A stretch of DNA of 18,624 bases from CAYYNQ01 sp964473105. Lineage in GTDB: Bacteria > Sumerlaeota > Sumerlaeia > MVZB01. This document shows, in pieces, positions 1 through 8,039 of this stretch (its first letter is position 1; the number at the start of each line of letters is the position of its first letter). The notes beneath the pieces are model-generated. The model searched no databases, was not told the DNA's origin, and worked only from the letters and a program-made list of their open reading frames with translations. The position numbers were made by a program, and so were the translations under genes. The stretch is from the NCBI GenBank assembly GCA_964473105.1, contig CAYYNQ010000079.1, positions 1 through 18,624 on the forward strand, written 5' to 3'.

Positions 1-516
1 ATGTTTTTGAGATATTTTAGGGTTTTCGATACCAACCCACGCTCATCAGGCCCGTAAATCAGGCTTGGCCTCAGAATGGTCCATGCGACATTTGAATTAC
101 TCGCCCGAAGGAATTCGTCAATTTCAAGTTTTGTCCTGCCATAGGCACTTGTGCTTTCGGGATGTGCCGACATGGAACTGATCTGCACCCAACGCTTGAC
201 ACCGCATTTCCCGGCAGCTTTAAACAATTTTTCAGAACCCTCAATATTCACAGCCCGACTCTTCTTCCAGTTGGGCCTGCCTGCAGATGAGGTTACCGCG
301 GCACAATTAATAACGGTGTCTATATCAAGACACGCTTTTTCAAACAGGGCATGATCAGTCATGGATGCATATATTACATTTTCATCGTCAACAGGAATCC
401 TGTGACGGTAGTTGGAGGATCGAATCATGCAGCGCACATTATGTTTCCTGACAAGGGCTGTTCGCACCATCGCAAGTCCAAGGAATCCGGTGGCACCAGT
501 AATAAGGATATTCACC
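1..516 (-). CDS. NAD-dependent epimerase/dehydratase, partial
   Basis: N-terminal 172 residues of an extended short-chain dehydrogenase (NAD-dependent epimerase/dehydratase family); the C-terminus lies beyond the left edge. The protein opens with the Rossmann motif ILITGATGFLG. It also shows INCAAVTS after the fourth strand, the catalytic-type SSMSA segment, the YGRTK active site (YxxxK) and LRPSLIYGP. Such enzymes act on nucleotide sugars or similar NAD(P)-linked substrates; the substrate cannot be read here. I chose the GTG at 516, which has GGGGGA just upstream and overlaps the previous stop by 4 nt (GTGA). An ATG at 528 is possible but has no visible ribosome binding site. It is the third gene after the MocA-type oxidoreductase, which suggests a shared sugar pathway (inference). 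Confidence 0.88.
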
Positions 517-1375
517 CGGTCCCCCATGAATCGTAATCATCACGCACCATGCCTGCGAGGCCAGAATCTTTCGCCCAGTCATATTGATTTTTAACGGGTG
601 GCGCAAATCGACCCGGCAGCATCCCCCAGACCGGGTAACTGCACTGTTTGAGTATCCTGACACACTCTTCTTTTGATTCTCGCATATGATTCCCGTTCCG
701 TTCCCACGGGGCAATTATTGCATCGCAACGAAGCCCCCAGCGTTTCAGAAAGCTTGCAGTCCGTGTAAAATTAAATGTCTCATAACCAATACCGGAGTCA
801 GATGTTCGGCTGATACACCGGATATATGCCTGAAGAATCAAGGGATTATTCATCACGACGGCCAGATCGGTTATTTGTGCCTGAAGCAGGTAAAGAGGCG
901 AATGGTATCTTACGAATTCAGCCACTTCGAGCTCGACAAGACAGGACAAAAGTGTCGGAAAATCTTTTTTCAGTATCAAACCGACTTTCCCGATACTCCT
1001 CATACCCAGCCCTCCAAGTCGAATCGGGCCGACCCGCCAAGCTCTCCTCATCCCGGCTTTAATCATGCCGTGCTCGACTGCTTCCCGCATAAGTCCTCGG
1101 ATATTCGGAACAACAGGCAATATTTCGGGGAATCCCTGCTGGGAGGGGTTGTGAACTGTTCGGAATAAAACGGGTGAACCGGTCACGACCACTGAAGAAA
1201 AACCGTTTTCCTTGCCGAAATGCAAAAACTGATGGAGATAATCTTTTGACTGGCAGCGAATCATCTGTTCAAGGTGGTAACTGTCGGAATCCTGTGCAAT
1301 CAATGATCCATCAAGGAGGCTCAAGAGGCTGAGGATATCTCCCCTCTTGCCTGATATTGTATCTCGGATATTCAC
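512..1375 (-). CDS. Unrecognised protein, possible TIM-barrel fold
   Basis: A 287-residue protein I cannot assign to a named family. It starts at GTG 1375 with GAGG seven bases upstream, 17 nt after the oxidoreductase stop, and its own stop overlaps the epimerase start. This spacing and overlap strongly support it as a real gene. There is no signal peptide or membrane segment. The C-terminal half runs GIGYETFNFTRTASFL, then DAIIAPWERNG, then SKEECVRIL, then YPVWGML. This spacing of strand, loop and helix recalls TIM-barrel proteins related to aldo/keto reductases or aldolases, where a late strand is followed by an xxPxNxxG-like loop. That is a judgement from pattern only; the AKR catalytic tetrad is not clear. 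In context it may act on the same substrate as the flanking dehydrogenases. Confidence 0.75.
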   Translation of the reverse strand: MNIRDTISGKRGDILSLLSLLDGSLIAQDSDSYHLEQMIRCQSKDYLHQFLHFGKENGFSSVVVTGSPVLFRTVHNPSQQGFPEILPVVPNIRGLMREAVEHGMIKAGMRRAWRVGPIRLGGLGMRSIGKVGLILKKDFPTLLSCLVELEVAEFVRYHSPLYLLQAQITDLAVVMNNPLILQAYIRCISRTSDSGIGYETFNFTRTASFLKRWGLRCDAIIAPWERNGNHMRESKEECVRILKQCSYPVWGMLPGRFAPPVKNQYDWAKDSGLAGMVRDDYDSWGTG

Positions 1376-1392
1376 CCTGAATCCTCAATTCT

Positions 1393-2463
1393 TCATCCCG
1401 AAATCAAGTCGACGTACCGGCCCGTTTTCATGGATCTGTAGAGTGCGTCGAGTAAGATCTGGATTTCGAGTGCTTTGTCCAGGCCGACCCTCGGATTACG
1501 ATTATCAATTACTGACTGAACAAAATCATCAATTTCCAGGTAGAACTCGTCACCACAATAGTGGGGACTGAGTGAGAAAGCAGCCCGGGGTTCCTCCTGT
1601 GCCCGTTCCCACTGGTGCCAGCCTGGATCCAGTTGCCCTGATCTGCGTGAAAGCCATAACCGCATCCATTGATTACCCACGGTAAGTGTTCCAGCCGTAC
1701 CAATGATTTCAATGTCATGAGTCTGCAGTTCATGTCCTGGCACAGACCAGTCAACCTTGATGGTGCCCCACAAATCATTCTTGTAATCAACTAGGGCAGA
1801 CATCGTGTCCTCTACAACATTATGGACACCCGATCCCCTAGCATAGACACCCTTACATGAACCGAAAAGCATGTGCATTGCATAAAGTAGATGACAGCCC
1901 GAGTTGATCAGGACCCCGCCCCCGGATTTACACCCACTGAACGTCCATCCATCCTGTTGTTTGAAAACCTGACTCAACCGGCAGCTTGCCTGGAAGGATT
2001 TAATGGTTCCAAGTATTCCTGACTGAATGAATTCTGAGGCTTTCAGAAAAAGGGAGTGATGCGCAAGCTGGAAACCAACCGCAACTTGGAAATCGGGGGA
2101 TTGTTGCGATCTTTTGACTACGGCTTGTGCATCAACCAAATCGTGGGCCAGGGGTTTTTCACAGAAGACGGCCACCTGATGATCCAGACAGGTTTCGATC
2201 AGTTTGCGGTGCGTGAATTGGGGAGTTGCGATAATGACTCCCATGGGATTGGTTTCATCCAGACAGGAAGCCAAATCATCATAATGCAACGCTTTAATAC
2301 CTATTGAACTGACATGTCGACAGAGTGACAGGTCTTGATCAACGAGGGCGATAATCTGGGCAGCAGGATTTGCATTGAGCATGGCTGAGTGCATAATGCC
2401 CATCTTGCCGAGTCCTACGATCACAAACCCCGGAATGGTGTTTTCATGAAGATCAGTCACCAT
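1393..2463 (-). CDS. Gfo/Idh/MocA family oxidoreductase
   Basis: NAD(P)-dependent sugar or inositol-type dehydrogenase of 356 residues, typical for the family. The N-terminal Rossmann domain carries VIVGLGKMG (residues 14-22), an acidic strand end (VDQD, 41-44) and the hallmark CEKPLA (101-106), whose Lys takes part in catalysis. The C-terminal domain has GGGVLINSGCHLLY (181-194), matching the family GGGxxxDxGxH motif, with His191 as the expected catalytic His but Asn in place of the usual Asp. ATG 2463 is chosen because AAGGAG lies 12 nt upstream; the longer reading to 2514 has no binding site. It is first of three minus-strand genes (oxidoreductase, unknown, epimerase). Substrate unknown. 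Confidence 0.9.
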   Translation of the reverse strand: MVTDLHENTIPGFVIVGLGKMGIMHSAMLNANPAAQIIALVDQDLSLCRHVSSIGIKALHYDDLASCLDETNPMGVIIATPQFTHRKLIETCLDHQVAVFCEKPLAHDLVDAQAVVKRSQQSPDFQVAVGFQLAHHSLFLKASEFIQSGILGTIKSFQASCRLSQVFKQQDGWTFSGCKSGGGVLINSGCHLLYAMHMLFGSCKGVYARGSGVHNVVEDTMSALVDYKNDLWGTIKVDWSVPGHELQTHDIEIIGTAGTLTVGNQWMRLWLSRRSGQLDPGWHQWERAQEEPRAAFSLSPHYCGDEFYLEIDDFVQSVIDNRNPRVGLDKALEIQILLDALYRSMKTGRYVDLISG

Positions 2464-2514
2464 GCCGACCCATGTCTCCTTGATCACGAATTGGATGGAA
2501 ACGGAACTCCACAT

Positions 2515-2536
2515 AAAAACCGAGTTAAATCGGGTT
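2515..2536 (-). terminator. Weak intrinsic terminator after the ABC operon
   Basis: On the minus strand the stop codon of the TPR-like gene runs into a short hairpin, stem CCGA/TCGG with a 6-nt loop, followed directly by five T. A flanking AA/TT can extend the stem past a bulged C. The stem is short, so it may attenuate rather than stop transcription, and the downstream dehydrogenase genes could still be reached by read-through. Confidence 0.4.
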
Positions 2537-3800
2537 AAAAATAGGGCAATTCCATTTCTCGAATGTTGGGGACACTGCCTGAAAGACTTTCACAAAGCTC
2601 GGAATCCCATATCCAATGGCTCCCGAACGGATCTGAGTCCGGATAATCACTATCGGCCATATCTTTTTTGCCGAGGACTTCCTCGAGCGTGAGTGGACAT
2701 AATCCTCCGGCTTCCTTCCGCCGGGCCTGTCCCTGAAGATTCAGATTATCAAGCCCCTTGATCGTGAAATCGAGGGCTTCGTATTTTGTGATGATGTAGT
2801 TGGAGTGATCGGGTTCCCAGTAAGGCCATATCACGTATCCCCTGAATTCTGGGTACTTTTCCATGAAGATATCATGTGGACTGACTGGCAAACGATCCCA
2901 AGTCTTGATTGCCTGATCCGCGAACAGGGCGAGTTCATCATCATCCCATGCCTCAACAGGATTGGGTGCAGAAAGGTAAGTATTGATCAATCCGTATATG
3001 ATCTTCCAGTCGGGTGACTCAAGTCCTTTCAGTCTTCCGGATTCATCAAGCTGCCGAAGAGTCGGGGATATTCCCGTTTCCTGCTCCCATATGATTGCCC
3101 GTTCCCGGATCTGTTCGCGGATCCAATCGACGCCAACTTTTACAAGATGGCGATTCTCGATTTCATAAATATGCGAATTCTGTTCTGATGCCTGGCGGAT
3201 TGTATTGATCAGTTTGCTTTCATAAGCAATTCGGAAATGACCTGCCCCGGCCAAAATGACAGGACGCCAGCGTGTCACAAATGAAGGACAGTTCGGGTCC
3301 AACGCAGCCATATCAATATAGTAGACTGCCGCACGCGGGTCCTTCATGAATTGCTGGGCATGATAAGCACCCTCTTTCGGGATTTCATAACGGTGGGGAT
3401 TTGTCTCGATGAATTTATCGACAATTTCCCGGGCCAAGTCGTCCCGTTTCCCCTCCTCCCCCACGGAAAGCATGGAGAATGAATATGCGTGTTTGAAATG
3501 TGGGTCTAGGTCCGAGATCACCCTGAAGTATCCCATCATCTGCTCCGCATTTTCGGGCTGGGTATAACCCGCTGCAAATGACTGGATCATTCTGAGCCAT
3601 AAAAAATCGGATGCAAACTGGTCGAAGCCGAATGTGATGGTGCGAATATACTCACTTGAAGGCAGGTAAAGGGCATCACGGTAATTGTAGATGAATATCT
3701 TCCATCTCTCAATCAGCCTATTTTGCAGTCCCATACTTATCCCGAAGGTTATCACAAACAGGATGAACGGAACTATGATGGACCTATTAAATATCCTCAT
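2535..3800 (-). CDS. Membrane-anchored TPR-like protein of an ABC operon
   Basis: A 421-residue protein with one N-terminal hydrophobic segment (about 9-25), probably an uncleaved anchor, and the rest outside the membrane. The body resembles helical-repeat proteins often found beside export-type ABC transporters. It has a FGFDQFASDFLWLRMIQSF helix (about 57-75), a DLDPHFKHAY helix (about 97-106) and a later AAVYYIDMAALDPN helix, as in TPR units. The C-terminal third has LxxxGxxPxxLxxL-like segments and ends with DSDPFGSHWIWD, like the PxDPFGGxY module found at the end of those proteins. Its start overlaps the permease stop as ATGA. The role is unknown; partner of the transporter is inferred from the overlap. 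Confidence 0.82.
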   Translation of the reverse strand: MRIFNRSIIVPFILFVITFGISMGLQNRLIERWKIFIYNYRDALYLPSSEYIRTITFGFDQFASDFLWLRMIQSFAAGYTQPENAEQMMGYFRVISDLDPHFKHAYSFSMLSVGEEGKRDDLAREIVDKFIETNPHRYEIPKEGAYHAQQFMKDPRAAVYYIDMAALDPNCPSFVTRWRPVILAGAGHFRIAYESKLINTIRQASEQNSHIYEIENRHLVKVGVDWIREQIRERAIIWEQETGISPTLRQLDESGRLKGLESPDWKIIYGLINTYLSAPNPVEAWDDDELALFADQAIKTWDRLPVSPHDIFMEKYPEFRGYVIWPYWEPDHSNYIITKYEALDFTIKGLDNLNLQGQARRKEAGGLCPLTLEEVLGKKDMADSDYPDSDPFGSHWIWDSELCESLSGSVPNIREMELPYF

Positions 3801-4696
3801 TTGAAGTTACGCCTTTGAAATATCATGATGGAAAGACACAGGACGCCCATGCTGTATAGGATGCCATAAATAATCGAACCCTGAAGGATTTCAGTCTTTT
3901 TATCATAGATTGCCGTTTTGACAGCCTCACTGAATGCACCTAGGTTGGGTGATATATGTGCGGCAATATTGGCCAGATAAAATGACAGCGGGATTTCCAC
4001 ATCAGTGCCGGCACCTTGTGCCATTTTTTTTGCATTGGTCATGATCTGCTGGCTGAAGCGGATGATATCCTCATTCATCCGACCGGCAATGAATGTCAAT
4101 ATCGTAAAGAACATGCTCAGAGTGGGCGTTGAAAAGGACGAATAGAGAATCGCGAATGCCGTGACAACAGCGAGCTCGAGGCAGGTAATCGCAATGACAG
4201 GCATGATGGCCTGTGTCGCGGAAAATGTATCCCAAAGAAACAGGTTTGCCACAGATTTCACCAGACTCAAGGCAATTGTGGCCAGGAAACCCGAGCTGTC
4301 CGGCTGGGCTGCAGCATCATAATAATGGAGTGCGGAAAGGAAGAATATGGACATGATGATGACATTCACCCAAACTGTCATCAGGAGGCCGAAATATTTT
4401 CCCATCAGAAATTGCCAGCGTCCGATGGGCTTGCTCACTATGGTATAAATGGTTTTCTTTTCCAGTTCGTTATAGACCAACGAGACACCCACAAACACGG
4501 CAATCGCAACGCCGAACAGGTTGATCGCAGTGAAGCCAAGGCTGCGCATTATCTTTTCTCTAGATGCGATCGTCAACTCACTGAGCACCCCTGATGATAT
4601 GATCAATAACAGGGAGAAAATGAGGATCACATAAAGGATCCTGTTTCGGACTGCTTCCTTGAACGTGTTCTTTGCAATTGCCAAGATCTCGTTCAT
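3797..4696 (-). CDS. ABC-2 type transporter permease
   Basis: Integral membrane subunit of an ABC exporter, 299 residues. About six hydrophobic segments are visible, near residues 20-36, 56-75, 101-122, 163-187, 190-205 and 270-291. The opening MNEILAIAKNTFKEAVRNR followed by a long hydrophobic stretch is typical of the ABC-2/NosY-like permease group, and ELEKKTIYTIVSKPI is the usual cytoplasmic loop thought to contact the ATPase. There is a long soluble loop between the fifth and sixth segments. It starts at ATG 4696, which overlaps the ATPase stop by 4 nt. A strong AAGGAGGT site sits within the last ATPase codons, so the two subunits are probably translationally coupled. Substrate unknown. 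Confidence 0.92.
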   Translation of the reverse strand: MNEILAIAKNTFKEAVRNRILYVILIFSLLLIISSGVLSELTIASREKIMRSLGFTAINLFGVAIAVFVGVSLVYNELEKKTIYTIVSKPIGRWQFLMGKYFGLLMTVWVNVIIMSIFFLSALHYYDAAAQPDSSGFLATIALSLVKSVANLFLWDTFSATQAIMPVIAITCLELAVVTAFAILYSSFSTPTLSMFFTILTFIAGRMNEDIIRFSQQIMTNAKKMAQGAGTDVEIPLSFYLANIAAHISPNLGAFSEAVKTAIYDKKTEILQGSIIYGILYSMGVLCLSIMIFQRRNFK

Positions 4697-5661
4697 GATC
4701 CACCTCCTTGGCCCACTTCTCGGATGAAATAATCTTCGAGGGATTCGCGTCGAGGGGTCAGGGATATCAGAGTTCCACCATCCCGGACTGCTTGACTGAT
4801 GATTTGATTGGCCTGACCCTCCTCGTTTGAGGTTATCCAGAGATCATTTTCGACAGATGTGCATTGCGCAACTTTTGGCTCCCAACAAGACCTGAAATCA
4901 TCGCCCACATTTCCCAACACAATTTCCCACTCGGTTATGCCTTTGGACAGGAGGTCACTGATTGGGCCGATCGATTTGAGTTCACCTTTATAGAGGATTC
5001 CTACGCGGTCACAAATCATCTCAGCATCGCTCAGAATATGTGAGGAAAACAACACCGTCTTGCCCTGCTCCTTCAGTGAATGGATGATATCGCGGACCTC
5101 CTTGCGCCCGATGGGGTCTAGCCCTGACTGCGGTTCGTCCAAGACCACCAGATCCGGGTCGGACATCAACGCCTGGGCAAGGCCTATTCGTTGGTTCATA
5201 CCCTTGCTGAAACCACGGAGTGGGATATTTGCCGCATGTGCAAGCCCCACCTGATCCAGCAGTTCCTCCGTCTTGGCACGTCGTTTCGGGCGACTCATAC
5301 CATAAAGCTGTCCGTAAAAGTCGAGAAATTCCCAACCCTTGAGATAGTCATAAAAATAGGGGTTTTCAGGCAGAAACCCGATGCGGGACTTCACCACCTT
5401 ATCCCCGAGGGGCTTGCCCATGATCCGGGCTGAACCTGAGGAAGGATAATGAATACCCATGAGGATTTTGATGGTCGTTGTTTTACCAGCACCGTTGGGG
5501 CCAAGCAGCCCGAAGACCTCCCCCTCCTTAATATTCAGATCAAGATCCTTCAGAGCAGTGGTCCTGCGGTCTCTGAAACGTATCCGTAGACGGCCGAATT
5601 CCGTGTCAATGACATCACGAACATAGATTTTCGATAGTTTTTCGGTTTCAATAACACCCAT
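4693..5661 (-). CDS. ABC transporter ATP-binding protein
   Basis: Cytoplasmic ATPase that powers the adjacent permease; 322 residues from ATG 5661. All nucleotide-binding motifs are present: Walker A GPNGAGKTT (54-62), FLPEN at the Q-loop position (96-100), signature FSKGMNQR (141-148, a variant usual for this subfamily), Walker B LVVLDEP (161-167), D-loop SGLDP and switch His198 in FSSHIL. The C-terminal 100 residues form the extra domain seen in NatA-like exporters and end in ESLEDYFIREV, the common family ending. A GTG nine bases further upstream would add three residues. GGGTGGTG serves as a weak ribosome binding site. It is first in the ABC operon. Confidence 0.95.
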   Translation of the reverse strand: MGVIETEKLSKIYVRDVIDTEFGRLRIRFRDRRTTALKDLDLNIKEGEVFGLLGPNGAGKTTTIKILMGIHYPSSGSARIMGKPLGDKVVKSRIGFLPENPYFYDYLKGWEFLDFYGQLYGMSRPKRRAKTEELLDQVGLAHAANIPLRGFSKGMNQRIGLAQALMSDPDLVVLDEPQSGLDPIGRKEVRDIIHSLKEQGKTVLFSSHILSDAEMICDRVGILYKGELKSIGPISDLLSKGITEWEIVLGNVGDDFRSCWEPKVAQCTSVENDLWITSNEEGQANQIISQAVRDGGTLISLTPRRESLEDYFIREVGQGGGS

Positions 5662-5678
5662 AATCACCACCCGTTATA

Positions 5679-5728
5679 TCGAGGATAACCCCGAAACAAT
5701 TTCTGAGAGGCATACAGCCTCGACGGGG
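5679..5728 (-). promoter_or_regulatory. Structured leader of the ABC operon
   Basis: On the minus strand two nested stems are possible: CCCCG (5728-5724) with CGGGG (5693-5689), enclosing GAGGC (5721-5717) with GCCTC (5711-5707). A third pairing, TCGAGG (5723-5718) with CCTCGA (5684-5679), excludes the inner stem and crosses the outer one. Mutually exclusive pairings next to a start codon suggest leader control, but this is unproven and the stems are short. Confidence 0.3.
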
Positions 5729-5732
5729 ATAG

Positions 5733-5761
5733 GATAAACGAAGAATACCGCTTGATGTCAA
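5733..5761 (-). promoter_or_regulatory. Possible promoter of the ABC operon
   Basis: A perfect TTGACA -35 box (5761-5756, minus strand) lies 17 nt from a poor -10, TTTATC (5738-5733). It lies over the start of the divergent glycosidase gene and would give a leader of roughly 65 nt that contains the competing stems. Confidence 0.35.
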
Positions 5762-6969
5762 CCAAAATAAACCAAGTAGAATCAATTCTGAATAAATCAA
5801 CGAATGACTGGCCAGGCCCGTCTCCCATGGCTGCATTCTATTTAACCTGGCATCTCCTGATTTTCATATTCTTTTTTGGTATTCTCCTCATCCGCCCCAA
5901 TGCACAACAATGGGATTGGATTGAATCTCGCCATGGTCAACGCCAAGGCATTGTTTTTGTCATGGACATGAAGTCCCGTTCCGTAGAATGGAAACTATGG
6001 GGAAACGGGGTGGGCCAAAACGCCCTGGATTCCCTCAATCGGCTGGTCCCGCCATCGGAGATCCCAAATCTTATCTTTGCATTCAACGGGGGATATTGGA
6101 ATCCCGATTTGCATGCCGTTGGAATTTGTGCCGGGGAAAATGGAATCCATGACGCGATCAGTCATCCCTCCTGTTTTGCTATTACCCGGGACAGGGCCTG
6201 GGTAGGTGGCATGAGATCCCGTGTTTCTCTTCACCCTGTTAAAGACACATCACCGGCGCTGGTTGAAGGAAAACTTTACCTCAACAAATATCCCCTGCCT
6301 CAGGTTTCGCCCTGTATCATCGAACCCAATGCATATCCCCATTCGCTGAGCCTCTTCAAGACTGCACGTCTGGTTGAGTTTTCGATGGCTGATCAAAAGG
6401 CTGATCGGCTGGTCTTCAACTCCAGGACCGTACTAGTTGTCCAGAGGGAGCACCGGATGGTTCCTTACGAAAATATTGATCTGAAATCATATCGCGGAAG
6501 GATCTTGTTGATCATACCAGACAGGGATGATTCCGAATCTGCATGGGGTAAACTGGATACGGGATCAAAATATACACTGGACCTGCGTTTGGATCCGTTG
6601 AAAGGCAGGGTCATACTGGCTACATCTGGATCACCGATGTTGCTTGAGGATGGAATGATCCATGGAGAAATACCTTCTTCCATGGCTGAGGCACGACGAA
6701 GCCGCAGAACTGCTGTTGGTTGTAGTGCGGATGGAACACGAGTCTGGGTGATGATTCTTGTGCGGAGTCGTGACGGACTGGAAGGGCTGACACTTCGCGA
6801 GACCGCCGAGTTAATGAGGGAACAGGGGGCCTGGGATGCACTAAATCTTGACGGGGGAAGTTCCACGGATCTCTATGACCCGGAGCGAAATCCACTTTTA
6901 TCCGCCTTCTTTTCGGGTGACAGCGGGATTCATCATTGTATCACCTTGAACCGCCCCCCTCCAGAATGA
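5755..6969 (+). CDS. Phosphodiester glycosidase family protein (NAGPA/DUF2233)
   Basis: A 404-residue protein with an N-terminal membrane segment (about 28-46) and an exported NAGPA/DUF2233 domain. This family includes the enzyme that removes GlcNAc from mannose-6-phosphate diesters and bacterial proteins linked to exopolysaccharide. Family marks: IFAFNGGYW (107-115), LATSGSPMLLEDG, the RRTAVGCSADGTRVW strand pair (about 317-331) and LNLDGGSST (363-371) near the C-terminus, thought to line the active site. The start is ATG 5755; a TTG directly before it and an ATG at 5827, next to the membrane segment, are alternatives. It is divergent from the ABC operon with under 100 nt between starts. A role in envelope glycan processing is an inference. 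Confidence 0.88.
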   Translation: MSTKINQVESILNKSTNDWPGPSPMAAFYLTWHLLIFIFFFGILLIRPNAQQWDWIESRHGQRQGIVFVMDMKSRSVEWKLWGNGVGQNALDSLNRLVPPSEIPNLIFAFNGGYWNPDLHAVGICAGENGIHDAISHPSCFAITRDRAWVGGMRSRVSLHPVKDTSPALVEGKLYLNKYPLPQVSPCIIEPNAYPHSLSLFKTARLVEFSMADQKADRLVFNSRTVLVVQREHRMVPYENIDLKSYRGRILLIIPDRDDSESAWGKLDTGSKYTLDLRLDPLKGRVILATSGSPMLLEDGMIHGEIPSSMAEARRSRRTAVGCSADGTRVWVMILVRSRDGLEGLTLRETAELMREQGAWDALNLDGGSSTDLYDPERNPLLSAFFSGDSGIHHCITLNRPPPE

Positions 6970-7003
6970 CAGATCATCAAAGTGGGATCCTGCCGTTTCC
7001 AAT

Positions 7004-7897
7004 TCATGTTGCATCATGACCCGAGGAATCATCCGTGTAATTCGAATGATCCCGATGTGGCATGATCCCGTTAAGGAAATCAGCCCCGTCACCCCTCAGA
7101 ACCACCTCGATCGCATCATCAAAATAAGTTTCCCCAGCGGTATTTTTCAGAGCTGCCATCTTCAGGCAGTAACGAAGGATATTTATCCCGTCCCTTGAAG
7201 TGAAGGGTAAGTTTGCGCGATGGGCCTTTTGGAGAAAATCAACAGTCATGTCGAGGAGTTCCTCTCCCGAATAAGGTACGTTATAGTGGAGGATCCTCGT
7301 TTCCTCATCCCGATCAGGAAACTGTATTTCAATCTGTGGCTGAAGTCGTGAGTGGATATACTCGGGTATCTCATAGGTCGATGCATCATCATTCATCGTG
7401 CAACAGATCCGAAACCCGGGCCTGGCTCTGACTTTCAGGCCTGTCACGACTGATTCGACATAACGGCGTCGATCCAGCAATGGAGCAAGCGATGCCCAGG
7501 ATTTTTCACTCATGCGATTTGCCTCGTCAAGGATACAAACGCCACCGTTAATCATGGCGGTGACGAGTGAGCTGGCATGATAGGCTATCTTTCCATTCTC
7601 GGCTACAACAGGGGTGATTAGTAGGTCTTCCGGTCGTGTATCCATCGTGCACTGGTATATATAGACCTGATTACCACCTTCCTTTGCCAGCGAATAAGCC
7701 AAAGTGGTTTTCCCGACACCCGGTTTTCCAATCAAGCGGGGATTGAGTGGAATGTCGTTATCATCTATCACAAGCCATGCGGCCCGTAACTGATCACAGA
7801 CCCTTTCATTGCCGATCCATTGAAGGCTTAGATCATCCGGGTGAGCCAGAGTCAGCTCAATTCCGTCAATGGTTATTTTTCCCTTATCGGACTCCAT
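7004..7897 (-). CDS. MoxR-type AAA+ ATPase
   Basis: AAA+ ATPase of the MoxR/AAA_5 (CbbQ/NirQ-like) group, 297 residues. These ATPases remodel or activate partner proteins, usually ones with a von Willebrand A domain. Numbered from the upstream ATG at 7900, it shows Walker A GKPGVGKTT (58-66), Walker B CILDEANRM (122-130), sensor-1 Asn170 in CCTMN and an arginine-finger type SRLQPQIEI (184-192). Two adjacent ATG codons exist (7900, 7897); GGAG lies 6 nt before the second, which I prefer. No VWA or DUF58 gene lies next to it, unlike most moxR loci, so its client is not visible here. It converges on the glycosidase gene with a 34-nt gap. Confidence 0.9.
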   Translation of the reverse strand: MESDKGKITIDGIELTLAHPDDLSLQWIGNERVCDQLRAAWLVIDDNDIPLNPRLIGKPGVGKTTLAYSLAKEGGNQVYIYQCTMDTRPEDLLITPVVAENGKIAYHASSLVTAMINGGVCILDEANRMSEKSWASLAPLLDRRRYVESVVTGLKVRARPGFRICCTMNDDASTYEIPEYIHSRLQPQIEIQFPDRDEETRILHYNVPYSGEELLDMTVDFLQKAHRANLPFTSRDGINILRYCLKMAALKNTAGETYFDDAIEVVLRGDGADFLNGIMPHRDHSNYTDDSSGHDAT

Positions 7898-8009
7898 CAT
7901 GTTCTCCAGAGGATTTCATCCATCGGGCTGGGTCGCTAAACCTGCAATGGGTTCAAACAAGGGGGTTGATACCTTCCATGCCGATTCGCGGGGTCATGAT
8001 ATCCCAAAA

Positions 8010-8039
8010 AATCTATCATCTCCCGAAACTTTATGTCAA
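8010..8039 (-). promoter_or_regulatory. Probable sigma-70 promoter of the moxR-type gene
   Basis: On the minus strand TTGACA (8039-8034, perfect) is followed after 18 nt by TAGATT (8015-8010, four of six consensus bases). Transcription would begin about 100 nt before the ATPase start codon, giving an unusually long leader. The -35 box overlaps the stop region of the doubtful ORF at 8031-8303. Confidence 0.5.

Noticed and set aside
686..1168. A 160-codon plus-strand ORF
   Set aside because: It is a shadow of the minus-strand gene at 512-1375, whose spacing, start signal and overlap support it as the real one.
5689..5728. An intrinsic terminator for the ABC region
   Set aside because: The hairpins lie upstream of the ATPase start and are not followed by a T run, so leader structure is a better reading.
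6465..6895. Long minus-strand ORFs within the glycosidase gene
   Set aside because: The plus-strand frame carries clear NAGPA/DUF2233 motifs along the same stretch.
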